A stretch of 23,209 nt of DNA, taken from positions 1-23,209 of the forward strand of contig UQXA01000036.1 of the NCBI GenBank assembly GCA_900544865.1. The letters run 5' to 3'. The position numbers were made by a program, and so were the translations under genes. The notes under the pieces are model-generated. The model saw only the letters and a list, made by a program, of their open reading frames with translations, had not been told where the DNA came from and did no database searches. This document shows, in pieces, positions 6,007 through 15,315 of this stretch. Every line of letters begins with the position of its first letter. Position 1 is the stretch's first letter. This DNA is from an uncultured Collinsella sp. GTDB lineage: Bacteria > Actinomycetota > Coriobacteriia > Coriobacteriales > Coriobacteriaceae.

Positions 6007-7290
6007 TTAGTAGATGACGGGATCGGGGACGGTAGCATGCTCGACATGCGCGCCGAGCGCCTGCAGCTTTTCGACAAACTGCTCGTAGCCGCGCTTGATG
6101 TGATGGATGGCCGAAACCTCGGTCGTCCCGTCGGCGATCAAGCCCGCTACGACGAGGGCCGCTCCGCCACGCAGATCGGGCGAGGTAACCTGTGCACCCG
6201 AGAAGCCCTTGACGCCATGAATCATGGCATGATGGCTCTCGATACGAATGTCGGCACCCATGCGCACCAGCTCAGAGGCAAACATAAAGCGATTCTCGAA
6301 GATATTTTCGGTAATAACGGAACTGCCGTCGGCAAGGGCGGAGAGCACCATAATCTGCGCCTGCATGTCGGTCGGGAAACCGGGGAACGGAAGCGTCTGG
6401 ATGTCGACCGGCTTGATACGCTCGGCACGGTTCACATGGACGCCATCTTCGACGCGCTCGCAGTCGATACCCATGAGCTCCATCTTCTTGAGCACCATGC
6501 CCAAGTGAATGGGGCAAAAACCCGTGACGTCGACACCGCGATCGTCGGCCATCAACGCACCGGCAACGATAAAGGTACCGGCCTCGATGCGGTCGCCCAC
6601 CACGCGATGGGTAACGGGATGGAGCTCTTCCACGCCTTCGATAGTCACGACGGGCGTACCGGCGCCAACAATCTTGGCGCCCATCTCGTTGAGCATGTTA
6701 GCGAGATCGACGATCTCGGGCTCGCGGGCGGCATTGTCGATAACCGTGGTACCCTTCGCGCGCACGGATGCCATGATGAGGTTCTCGGTCGCACCGACAC
6801 TGGCGAACTCGAGCGTGACGGTGGTACCGCGCAGACCTTGGGGCGCATTAGCGTTGATGTAACCGTGGGCGGTATCGAACTCAACGCCCAGGGCCTCAAG
6901 ACCAAGAATGTGCATATCGATCTTGCGAGCACCCAGGTTGCAGCCGCCCGGCATGGCGATCTTGGCGCGATGGAAGCGACCCAGCAGGGGTCCCATCACG
7001 GCTGTGGAAGCACGCATCTTGGCAACGAGCTCGTAGGGGGCCTCCCAAGAATCGACCTGAGAGGTATCAATCTCGAGCGTGTGCTCGTCGAGAACATCGA
7101 TCGTAGCGCCCATGCCCTTGAGCACCTTGCCCATCACGTGGACATCGGAAATATCGGGCACGTTCTGCAGCGTCGTCTTGCCCGGCGCCAGAAGCGTTGC
7201 CGCCATGAGTTTGAGTGCGGAGTTCTTGGCGCCCGAAACGGGCACGGAGCCTCCGATGGCGTGGCCACCCTCAACGCGGATAATATCCAA
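6007..7290 (-). CDS. murA: UDP-N-acetylglucosamine 1-carboxyvinyltransferase
   Basis: Cytoplasmic enzyme of the first committed step of peptidoglycan synthesis; it adds the enolpyruvyl group of phosphoenolpyruvate to UDP-GlcNAc. The 427-residue product has the usual length, the early GAKNSALK segment with the active-site lysine (Lys22), and the loop PGGC with the catalytic Cys117, the residue alkylated by fosfomycin; it is therefore the fosfomycin-sensitive Cys type rather than the Asp type. The start is TTG at 7290 with AAAGGG 6 bases upstream; no in-frame ATG gives the family N-terminus. It lies 88 bases downstream of atpC, behind a strong terminator hairpin, and 12 bases before the LCP gene. 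murA near the atp operon also occurs in other actinobacteria. Confidence 0.97.
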   Translation of the reverse strand: MDIIRVEGGHAIGGSVPVSGAKNSALKLMAATLLAPGKTTLQNVPDISDVHVMGKVLKGMGATIDVLDEHTLEIDTSQVDSWEAPYELVAKMRASTAVMGPLLGRFHRAKIAMPGGCNLGARKIDMHILGLEALGVEFDTAHGYINANAPQGLRGTTVTLEFASVGATENLIMASVRAKGTTVIDNAAREPEIVDLANMLNEMGAKIVGAGTPVVTIEGVEELHPVTHRVVGDRIEAGTFIVAGALMADDRGVDVTGFCPIHLGMVLKKMELMGIDCERVEDGVHVNRAERIKPVDIQTLPFPGFPTDMQAQIMVLSALADGSSVITENIFENRFMFASELVRMGADIRIESHHAMIHGVKGFSGAQVTSPDLRGGAALVVAGLIADGTTEVSAIHHIKRGYEQFVEKLQALGAHVEHATVPDPVIY

Positions 7291-7303
7291 GGTCTACCCT
7301 TTC

Positions 7304-7341
7304 AAAAAGCATGCCCGGGATGGCTGGGCCATCCCGGGCAT
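7304..7341 (-). terminator. Intrinsic terminator between atpC and murA
   Basis: A perfect 14-bp stem (ATGCCCGGGATGGC at 7311-7324 with GCCATCCCGGGCAT at 7328-7341) with a 3-base loop, followed on the minus strand by GCTTTTTG. It ends the atp operon only about 14 bases upstream of the murA start, so the T run runs directly into the murA SD. Confidence 0.85.
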
Positions 7342-7378
7342 GATGTGTTCGCAAATGGTCGAACGCTAAATCGTTTGA

Positions 7379-7771
7379 CTATTGGGCAAGCTTGAGCTTA
7401 CACCATGCGATTTCATTATAGAGGTAGGCGCGGCGTGCATCATCCTCCGACAAATTACCCAGCTTCTCTTCAAAACCTTGAATATCAGCTTTAAGCTTGT
7501 CGGCATCGACGGTCGCCAAATCGCAAGCGCGCTCGGCGAGAACGGTCACGACATCGTCCGCAACCTGGGCATAGCCGCCGGCCACGGCAAACGTGTGGTC
7601 GACAGTGCCCATGGCCTTATCGGAAACGCGAACGTAACCGCGGTCGATCGTGCAGATCTCGCTGGAGTGAGCAGGCAGAACGCCAAACTCGCCATCCGTG
7701 GACGGAATCGACACAAACGCAGCGTCGCCCTCATAGGCGCAGCTCACGGGGCACACGATGCGGATACGCAT
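7379..7771 (-). CDS. atpC: F1 ATP synthase epsilon subunit
   Basis: Central-stalk subunit that couples the c ring to the F1 head and restrains ATP hydrolysis. The 130-residue product has the N-terminal beta-sandwich with GEFGVLPAHS, the epsilon signature, then HTFAVAGGYAQV. The C-terminal helical hairpin (about residues 88-130) is present. Start at ATG 7771, 3 bases after the atpD stop. It is the last gene of the atp operon. Confidence 0.96.
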   Translation of the reverse strand: MRIRIVCPVSCAYEGDAAFVSIPSTDGEFGVLPAHSSEICTIDRGYVRVSDKAMGTVDHTFAVAGGYAQVADDVVTVLAERACDLATVDADKLKADIQGFEEKLGNLSEDDARRAYLYNEIAWCKLKLAQ

Positions 7772-7774
7772 AAC

Positions 7775-9228
<1,454 letters not shown>

Positions 9229-9229
<1 letters not shown>

Positions 9230-10137
9230 TACTGTTCCTCCAATGCTGAGGCTCCGCCGACGATCTCGTTAATCTCGGTCGTGATCGAAGCCTGGCGCAC
9301 GCGACTATACGTGCGGGTAAGGGTCGAGATGATCGCGGTGGCGTTTTCCGTCGCGGAGTGCATGGCCTTGCGGCGTGCACCCTGCTCGGCAGCCGCCGAA
9401 TCGATCAGGGCCTGGTAGATGACCGTCAGGATATAAGACGGCACAAGCTTGCCGAGAACATGCTCGGGAGAGGGCACGAACTCGAACGTGGACGAGATGC
9501 GCTTAGGGGCGTCGGTCTCGTTCTTACGCGGACCGTGGGCCATAGCGATCATCTCGGGGTCGAGCGGCAACAGATGCTCGACGCGAAGCTCCTGATCCAC
9601 GCGGTTCTTGGCGTGGTGGTAGACAAGCTCGACACGGTCAAGCTCACCGGCACGATACGCATCGCAGATATGAGAGGAGATCATGCGGGCCTGATTGAAA
9701 TCGGGCTCAGAGGAGTTGCCCTCAAAGTGCATGACAACGTTTGCGCGGTCACGGAAATACGTGGCCGGCTTACGCCCGCACGCGATGATCTCGCATTCGA
9801 TGCCGTCGTTCGCCCAAGAAGCGGCGAGCTTTTCGGCCGTGCGCTCCACCGTCGTATTGAAACCGCCGGCAAGGCCGCGGTCCGAGGCAATAACGACAAT
9901 CAGGCCATGCTTGACGCTCTCATGCTTCTGCAGCATGGGATCGGTGCCCGAACAGGAGGCGTCGCCGGCGACCGTCAACATGACGTCGGTCAGCGCCTCC
10001 TTATAGGGCTCGGCCTGCTTGGAGCGATCGAGGGCACGACGAATCTTGGCCGTAGAGACCATCTCCATCGTGCGCGTGATCTGCTTGGTCGTGGTAACCG
10101 AGGAGATTCGCTTCTTAATGTCGCGAAGGTTGGCCAT
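9229..10137 (-). CDS. atpG: F1 ATP synthase gamma subunit
   Basis: Rotor shaft of F1. The 302-residue product begins with the family N-terminus RDIKKRISSVTTTKQITRTM and ends with the conserved C-terminal helix (MHSATENATAII, then ITTEINEIVGGASAL). The start is ATG 10137, 5 bases after the atpA stop. The length is at the upper end of the usual range, with no obvious large insertion. Confidence 0.97.
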
Positions 10138-10142
10138 GGGGC

Positions 10143-11741
10143 TTAGTTCTCCTCTGATCCAGAAACATCCGAATGGTGCTTGGCCATGAACTGCTGCTTG
10201 AAGTCGCCGATGACGCGCAAGAGCTCAGCCTTGGTGTCATCATCGATCTTCTTGGCGCGAACCTTGTCGAGCAGCGAACCAAAGCCATTGTCCATGTACT
10301 CGATGAGCTCGGCACGGAAAGGCAGCACGTCGGCGATCTCCAGGTCATCCAGGAAGCCCTCGTTGCCAGCGAACAGCGTAACGATCTGCTCGCCAACCTC
10401 AAACGGCTTGTAACGCGGCTGCTTCAGGAGCTCGGTCATGCGAGCACCGTGGGTCAGCTGCTTCTGAGTAGCCTCGTCGAGGTCGGAGCCGAACTGCGTA
10501 AAGCCAGCGAGCTCCTGATAGGAAGCGAGGTCCAGACGGAGGTTGCCGGCGACCTGCTTCATGGCCTTGGTCTGCGCATCGCCACCGACGCGGGACACGG
10601 AGATACCCACGTCGACTGCCGGGCGCTGACCCTGGAAGAAGAGCTCGGACTGCAGGTAGATCTGACCATCGGTAATGGAAATGACGTTGGTCGGAATGTA
10701 GGCCGAGACGTCGCCGTCCTGGGTCTCGATGATCGGCAGTGCCGTCATGGAGCCGTAACCGTTCTTCTTGGACATCTTGACGGCACGCTCGAGCAGACGA
10801 GAGTGCAGGTAGAAGATGTCGCCAGGATAGGCCTCGCGTCCGGGCGGACGATGCAGCGTCAGCGACATCTGACGGTAGGCCACAGCCTGCTTGGACAGGT
10901 CATCGTAGATGACGAGCACGTGGCCGCCGGGGTTGGTCTCGCTGGCGGGCTTGCCGTCCTCGCCGTTGTACATAAAGAACTCGCCAATAGCGGCACCGGC
11001 CATAGGCGCGATGTACTGCATAGGGGCGGAATCGGCAGCGGTGGCCGAAACGATGATGGTGTAGTCGAGCGCACCGTGCTGAGCGAGGGTCTCGCGGATG
11101 TTGGCAACCGTGGAGGCCTTCTGGCCGATGGCGACATAGATGCAGACCATGCCCTTGCCGCGCTGGTTGAGGATAGCGTCGATGGCGATGGCGGTCTTAC
11201 CGGTCTTACGGTCACCGATGATGAGCTCACGCTGACCGCGGCCAATAGGCACCATGGAGTCGATAGCGAGCAGACCGGTCTGAACCGGCTCGCACACCGG
11301 GGTACGATCGATGACGCCGGGAGCCTTGAACTCGATGGGGCGACGGTGCGTAGCGACGATGTCGCCCAGGCCGTCGATGGGCTGGCCGAGCGGATTGACG
11401 ACGCGGCCGAGCATGGCACGGCTCACGGGGATATCCATAACGCGGCCAGTGGTGCGGCACTCGTCGCCTTCCTTGATGGAGTCGACGGCACCGAACAGAA
11501 CGGCGCCGACCTCGTCACGGTCAAGGTTCTGGGCAAGGCCGAAGACGGTCTCACCGGTATCGGAGCTCTTGAACTCCAGAAGCTCGCCTGCCATGGCGCT
11601 CTTGAGGCCGGAGACGCGCGCGATGCCGTCGCCTACCTCGTCGACCGTTGAAACCTCATGCGTATCGACCGTCGCGGAGAGGCTCGTGAGCTGCTCCTGC
11701 AGTTTCTTGGCGATATCCTGGGCATTGAGGGTTTCGGACAT
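10143..11741 (-). CDS. atpA: F1 ATP synthase alpha subunit
   Basis: Non-catalytic nucleotide-binding subunit of the F1 head. The 532-residue product has Walker A GDRKTGKT (176-183), the PIGRGQRELI segment before it, and the family block RPPGREAYPGDIFYLHSRLLERA with the alpha arginine finger region further on (ISVSRVGGDAQ). The ATG at 11741 overlaps the atpH stop as TAATG and has GGAGG 8 bases upstream. Confidence 0.98.
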   Translation of the reverse strand: MSETLNAQDIAKKLQEQLTSLSATVDTHEVSTVDEVGDGIARVSGLKSAMAGELLEFKSSDTGETVFGLAQNLDRDEVGAVLFGAVDSIKEGDECRTTGRVMDIPVSRAMLGRVVNPLGQPIDGLGDIVATHRRPIEFKAPGVIDRTPVCEPVQTGLLAIDSMVPIGRGQRELIIGDRKTGKTAIAIDAILNQRGKGMVCIYVAIGQKASTVANIRETLAQHGALDYTIIVSATAADSAPMQYIAPMAGAAIGEFFMYNGEDGKPASETNPGGHVLVIYDDLSKQAVAYRQMSLTLHRPPGREAYPGDIFYLHSRLLERAVKMSKKNGYGSMTALPIIETQDGDVSAYIPTNVISITDGQIYLQSELFFQGQRPAVDVGISVSRVGGDAQTKAMKQVAGNLRLDLASYQELAGFTQFGSDLDEATQKQLTHGARMTELLKQPRYKPFEVGEQIVTLFAGNEGFLDDLEIADVLPFRAELIEYMDNGFGSLLDKVRAKKIDDDTKAELLRVIGDFKQQFMAKHHSDVSGSEEN

Positions 11742-12217
11742 TAGGCTTCACCTCCGTACGAATTAGCAGAGTTTGCGAGGGTCTCCTGCGCGATGCGCAG
11801 CTGCGTCTTGACGGAAATGTCACGACGCTCGCCGCGGGCCTCGAGCACCAGGCCGCCCACGATAGACGGGTCGACCTGCTCGATAAGGAATACCTTGCGG
11901 CCGAAGTCCTGCTCGCATTTCTTAGTGATGGTTTGACGCAGCTCGTCGTCGAGCGGGATCGCCGTGGTGACGGTCACGCCCACTACATCCTCGTCTTCCT
12001 CGGCAACATACTTAAAGGCAGCTGCCACCTTGGGAAGAAGGTCGAGCTGGTCGCGCTTGGACATGGTGTCGAGCACGGCGATGATCTCGGGGCTGGCAGA
12101 AGCCAAGCGCTCGATCATCTCGAGGTCCTCGAACACATGGTTCTCGGCCTTGGCGGCTTCCAAAAGGGAACGCGCGTAGGTCTCGAGCACCTTGTCCTGA
12201 TAGCGGCTAGTCGGCAT
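11741..12217 (-). CDS. atpH: F1 ATP synthase delta subunit, short form
   Basis: Peripheral-stalk subunit that ties the top of F1 to the b subunits. The N-terminal start of the domain (YARSLLEAA) and the C-terminal part (VTTAIPLDDELRQTI, then VDPSIVGGLVLEARGERRDISV) match the family. At 158 residues it is about 20 shorter than the common 175-180, and the segment equivalent to NFL.LLAENGR in the middle is missing. The ATG at 12217 overlaps the end of atpF by 11 bases. Both ends of the gene overlap their neighbours, so it is strongly coupled. Confidence 0.95.
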   Translation of the reverse strand: MPTSRYQDKVLETYARSLLEAAKAENHVFEDLEMIERLASASPEIIAVLDTMSKRDQLDLLPKVAAAFKYVAEEDEDVVGVTVTTAIPLDDELRQTITKKCEQDFGRKVFLIEQVDPSIVGGLVLEARGERRDISVKTQLRIAQETLANSANSYGGEA

Positions 12218-12809
12218 TCAGGCTACCTGCTTCCTGGATGTAGCGCTCGATGAGCTTCTTCTGCTCGGCATCGTCCTCGAGTGCCTCGCCCACGATCTTG
12301 GTGGCGACGGCAACGGACAGGTCGGCGATGGAGCTCGCGGCACCGGCGTAGATGGACTTGCGCTCGTCCTCGACGGTCGTATGGGCCTTGGCGATGATCT
12401 CCTCGGCCTCCTTGTGAGCAGCCTCGATGATACGGGCACGCTCGGACTCGGCGTCCTTACGGGCCTCGAGAACGATGTCGGCAGCCTGACGACGGGCGTC
12501 GGTGACGATCGAGTCGGACTCAGCGCGCTTGGCGATAGCCTCCTGCTTGGTCTTCTCGGCCTCGTCGAGGCTCTCCTCGATCTTCTTGCCGCGCTCCTCC
12601 ATGGTTTTCATGATGCCCGGCAGGGCGACCTTGGCCAGCACGATCCAGATAATCAGGAAGGCGATAAGCGCCGGGATGAACTCCGCCATCTTAGGGATGA
12701 GGATGTCCGCACCGGCGGCGCCGTCCTCGGCGAACGCGGAAACCGGCATGAGCAGCGCGGCCGCGGACGCGGAGAGTGCGATCGCGCTCTTCTGGGATGA
12801 AAGATTCAT
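12207..12809 (-). CDS. atpF: F0 ATP synthase b subunit with N-terminal signal-like leader
   Basis: Peripheral-stalk subunit. The 200-residue product has one membrane segment (about residues 42-62) followed by a long charged coiled coil (about 70-165), as expected. Unusually, it begins with a Sec-type signal sequence: a Lys7-containing n-region, a hydrophobic core at 9-22 and an AFA cleavage motif at 25-27 before EDG. Typical b subunits start with a short periplasmic stretch and the anchor. The ATG at 12809 has GGAG 8 bases upstream, and no internal ATG or GTG with a comparable SD would give a leaderless protein. The stop lies 11 bases inside atpH. Confidence 0.95.
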   Translation of the reverse strand: MNLSSQKSAIALSASAAALLMPVSAFAEDGAAGADILIPKMAEFIPALIAFLIIWIVLAKVALPGIMKTMEERGKKIEESLDEAEKTKQEAIAKRAESDSIVTDARRQAADIVLEARKDAESERARIIEAAHKEAEEIIAKAHTTVEDERKSIYAGAASSIADLSVAVATKIVGEALEDDAEQKKLIERYIQEAGSLNAD

Positions 12810-12824
12810 ACTTGACGCTCCGTG

Positions 12825-13019
12825 CTATTTAACGATCAGCGCGACAACGAAGCCGATCAGAGCCAGAGCCTCGCCGAAAGCGGAGCCCATGATGAAGACG
12901 GTGAACACGCGGCCCTGGACCTCAGGCTGACGGGCCATAGCACCCGTAGCACCCAGAGCAGACAGGCCGATAGCAAGACCAGCGCCGATAACACCGAGAC
13001 CGTAACCGATAACTCCCAC
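12825..13019 (-). CDS. atpE: F0 ATP synthase c subunit
   Basis: Ring-forming rotor subunit. The 64-residue hairpin has helix 1 with the glycine-rich GAGLAIGLSALGATGA, the polar loop ARQPE (29-33), and helix 2 with the ion-binding Glu50 in GSAFGEALALIGF. Sodium-type rings carry a Gln in helix 1 and Ser/Thr after the Glu; here those positions are Ile and Ala, so a proton ring is expected. The start is GTG at 13019 behind AAAGGAGG, the strongest SD in the operon, consistent with the need for many copies. It is shorter than the usual 70-80 residues. Confidence 0.96.
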   Translation of the reverse strand: MGVIGYGLGVIGAGLAIGLSALGATGAMARQPEVQGRVFTVFIMGSAFGEALALIGFVVALIVK

Positions 13020-13035
13020 GATTCCTCCTTTGTCG

Positions 13036-13055
13036 TGCGTGTCTTATTTCACGCA
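13036..13055 (-). promoter_or_regulatory. Small hairpin upstream of the atpE ribosome binding site
   Basis: TGCGTG and CACGCA pair around an 8-base AT-rich loop, ending about 6 bases before the AAAGGAGG of atpE. It lies in the 124-base atpB-atpE gap, by far the longest within the operon. In E. coli the atpB-atpE gap also carries a translation-enhancing leader; a similar role here is inferred. Confidence 0.35.
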
Positions 13056-13143
13056 GGATAACCTTTTTATAACTGCCGGGCTCCATGGGTACGGGCACCG
13101 GCGGTTTAACGAATTGCCTTACCTTTAAGGCACGAACGGAAGA

Positions 13144-13947
13144 CTACTCCTCCTCCGCGACCTCCTCTGCCTCGGAGACATACACGGCGGTAAGGACCGT
13201 GAAGACGTAAGCCTGGATGGCGCCGACCACAAGCTCGATCGCATAGATCAGGATGAGGATGGCAAGCCAGGCCAGCGAAGGCAGGGCGCCGACGGCGTGG
13301 GCCGCGGAAACCTGCTGAAGCAGCGGCTGCATGAACATGCTCGCCATGATGGCGAACGAGCCCATGACCACGTGTCCTGCGAACATGTTGCAGAACAGAC
13401 GGACGGCAAGCGTGATGAGGCGCAGGAAGGTCGAGAAAAGCTCGACGACCCACACGAGCACGTTCATCGGGAAGCTCACGCCCTGCGGGGCGAGGCTCTT
13501 GATGTAGCCGATCACGCCGTGAGCCTTGCATCCGTAGTAGATGAAGTACACGAAGGCGAAAATGGCGAGTGCGGCGGTGGAGCCGATTGCGCCGGTGCCG
13601 GGCTTCATTCCCGGGATCAGGCCGATCATGTTATTGATCAGGATGAACAGGAAAAGCGAGCACAGGAACGGGAAGTGCTTCTTCCAGTTCTCACCCACGA
13701 CACCCTTGCCGATATCGTTCTCGACGTACTCGATGATGTACTCGAAACCGTTGACGAAGAAGCCCTTGGGAACCAGGGTCTGCTTCTTCTTGAACACGGC
13801 TAGGACGATCAGGAGCACGATCGTGGAGACGATCAGCCAAAACGAGTACTGCGTGATGCCGCAGCTCAGATCGCCCACGACAGGGGTGGAGCTGAACTCG
13901 CTGACCAGATGATTAATCTCATCAGGCAGCTTTTCAAAAATTTCCAC
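13144..13947 (-). CDS. atpB: F0 ATP synthase a subunit
   Basis: Membrane stator subunit that forms the proton half-channels. The 267-residue product has five to six hydrophobic segments, the essential arginine (Arg183) in ITLAVRLFCNMFAGH, and the C-terminal helix IELVVGAIQAYVFTVLTAVY with the conserved Gln245. The LFGN of most homologues is LFCN here. The start is GTG at 13947 with AGG 6 bases upstream; it lies 3 bases after the upstream atpI-like stop. The last residues form an acidic tail (SEAEEVAEEE). Confidence 0.97.
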   Translation of the reverse strand: MEIFEKLPDEINHLVSEFSSTPVVGDLSCGITQYSFWLIVSTIVLLIVLAVFKKKQTLVPKGFFVNGFEYIIEYVENDIGKGVVGENWKKHFPFLCSLFLFILINNMIGLIPGMKPGTGAIGSTAALAIFAFVYFIYYGCKAHGVIGYIKSLAPQGVSFPMNVLVWVVELFSTFLRLITLAVRLFCNMFAGHVVMGSFAIMASMFMQPLLQQVSAAHAVGALPSLAWLAILILIYAIELVVGAIQAYVFTVLTAVYVSEAEEVAEEE

Positions 13948-13950
13948 GAC

Positions 13951-14262
13951 TTACCTTTCGACCTCATGAGGATCTCGCAGCGCCTTGGCGACGCGAACCG
14001 CGCAGGCGGCCATAAAGGCCACGAAGCCGATCGCCTCGCCCAGGAGGAACATGCGAAATGCCTCTCCGAACAACACAAACACAACCAAGGTAAAGACAAG
14101 CAACGCGATTGCCGAGACCGCGAGACTCACCATACCCTTGAGCATGTCCGCATTCTGCTTATCGTCAAGAACCGGCTTGAGCGTAAAGACAAAGGGAAGG
14201 AAGGCAATCGCGCCCGCGATGGCACCTGCAACGATAGCGAGCAGATCGGCTATCTGAAACAC
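13951..14262 (-). CDS. AtpI-like small membrane protein, first gene of the atp operon
   Basis: A 103-residue protein with four probable membrane segments (about residues 6-28, 44-66, 65-80 and 80-92, the last two close together) and a basic C-terminus. Position and size fit the poorly conserved AtpI/subunit I family, thought to help assemble the c ring or import Mg2+, but no motif proves it. I prefer the GTG at 14262 because GAGG lies 6 bases upstream. A GTG four codons earlier (14274) is possible, but its AGGA is only a few bases away. It is followed by atpB after 3 bases. Confidence 0.75.
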   Translation of the reverse strand: MFQIADLLAIVAGAIAGAIAFLPFVFTLKPVLDDKQNADMLKGMVSLAVSAIALLVFTLVVFVLFGEAFRMFLLGEAIGFVAFMAACAVRVAKALRDPHEVER

Positions 14263-14324
14263 TGGCGTCCTCACTTTCCTTTTTTATCGCCTCACAGGAC
14301 AGTTCCCGCCAAACATTGGTGACT

Positions 14325-14352
14325 ATTGTACGAGCCAATCGCTAAAGTACAA
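14325..14352 (-). promoter_or_regulatory. Candidate promoter of the atp operon
   Basis: The minus strand reads TTGTAC (14352-14347), a 16-base spacer, then TACAAT (14330-14325). The -10 box matches the consensus at five of six positions, the -35 at three to four. It lies about 60 bases before the first gene. The 280-base gap between upp and the operon holds nothing else except the hairpin at 14468-14502. Confidence 0.5.
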
Positions 14353-14467
14353 CCGAAAAAGCATCGGTTAATACGCACCTGTTCGTTTTCTTAAGACCTT
14401 CTTTATGCCGCAGGTACGGTAATACGTTTTTCTCGAACCCCTCAGCGCAAAACGTCCGTTAACAGGA

Positions 14468-14502
14468 GTGCGCGCGGTCGCCTTTTGTTCGACCGCGCGC
14501 AC
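14468..14502 (-). terminator. GC-rich hairpin downstream of upp
   Basis: GTGCGCGCGGTCG and CGACCGCGCGCAC form a perfect 13-bp stem with a 9-base loop, 42 bases behind the upp stop. There is no T run on the minus strand, so termination may depend on a factor, or the hairpin may protect the 3' end. Confidence 0.55.
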
Positions 14503-14544
14503 CGTTTCTTCGTATTTGCAGCCGCGGCCGTCTTAGCCCAGCGA

Positions 14545-15192
14545 CTAGAGCGTGCCGTAGATGCGGTCGCCGGCGTCGCCGAGACCGGGAACGATGTAGG
14601 CAGCCTCGTTGAGATGGTCGTCGATGGCGCAGGTATAGATATGCACATCGGGATCCTTCTCAGTCAGCGACTTGAGGCCCTCGGGGGCCGCGACGATGCA
14701 CAGCATGCGGATGTCCTTGACACCGCGCCCGCGCAGGTAGCTGATGGCCATCTCGGCCGAACCGCCCGTGGCGAGCATGGGGTCGACGACCAGGCAGATG
14801 CGCTGGTCGATATCCTTGGGCATCTTGCAGTAATACTCGTGCGGCTCGTGGGTGACCTCGTCGCGCTCCATGCCGATGTGGCCCACGCGAGCGGAGGGCA
14901 CCAGGTCGAGGATACCGTCGACCATGCCAAGGCCCGCACGCAGGATGGGCACGATGGCGAGTTTCTTGCCGGCAAGCTGTTTGAACGTGGCGGTAGTGAT
15001 GGGGGTCTCGACCTCGACGTCTTCCATAGGCAGGTCGCGCATGGCCTCGTAGCCGTCAAAAAGCGCGAGTTCGCGCACGAGCTGACGGAACTGGTTGGTG
15101 CCGGTGTTTTTGTCGCGCAGGATCGACAGCTTGTGCTGGACGAGCGGATGATCGACAAGCGTCACACGGGACGCATCGTAGGTGACGGTCAT
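14545..15192 (-). CDS. upp: Uracil phosphoribosyltransferase
   Basis: Cytoplasmic pyrimidine-salvage enzyme that makes UMP from uracil and PRPP. The 215-residue product has the PRPP-binding loop VVDPMLATGGS (about 135-145), the early block HPLVQHKLSILRDKNT, ILRAGLGMVDG in the middle, and the typical C-terminus GDAGDRIYGT. The frame is open to 15252, but the ATG at 15192 gives the family N-terminus and has AAAGGGG about 10 bases upstream. It lies 123 bases downstream of glpK in the same direction. Confidence 0.97.
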   Translation of the reverse strand: MTVTYDASRVTLVDHPLVQHKLSILRDKNTGTNQFRQLVRELALFDGYEAMRDLPMEDVEVETPITTATFKQLAGKKLAIVPILRAGLGMVDGILDLVPSARVGHIGMERDEVTHEPHEYYCKMPKDIDQRICLVVDPMLATGGSAEMAISYLRGRGVKDIRMLCIVAAPEGLKSLTEKDPDVHIYTCAIDDHLNEAAYIVPGLGDAGDRIYGTL

Positions 15193-15221
15193 GGGTTGAT
15201 TGCCCCTTTCGTTGCAGCCGC

Positions 15222-15243
15222 AAAACGGCCTTGCTGACAAGGC
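15222..15243 (-). terminator. Weak terminator-like hairpin between glpK and upp
   Basis: GCCTTG-TCAG-CAAGGC followed by CGTTTTG on the minus strand. The stem is only 6 bp, so it may attenuate rather than end transcription; it lies in the upp leader. Confidence 0.35.
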
Positions 15244-15315
15244 GCGCAGCAATGTTGCCGCCGCACGCCATGCATAAGTTTAGCGGTTTGTTGTATCGAG
15301 CAGCCCATCGCAGCC

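Noticed and set aside
6037..7395. Plus-strand open frame of 452 codons opposite murA
   Set aside because: Shadow of murA, His/Gly/Asp-rich without any domain, no SD.
10173..11651. Long plus-strand open frame opposite atpA
   Set aside because: Shadow of atpA; the minus strand carries the clear alpha subunit with its Walker motif.
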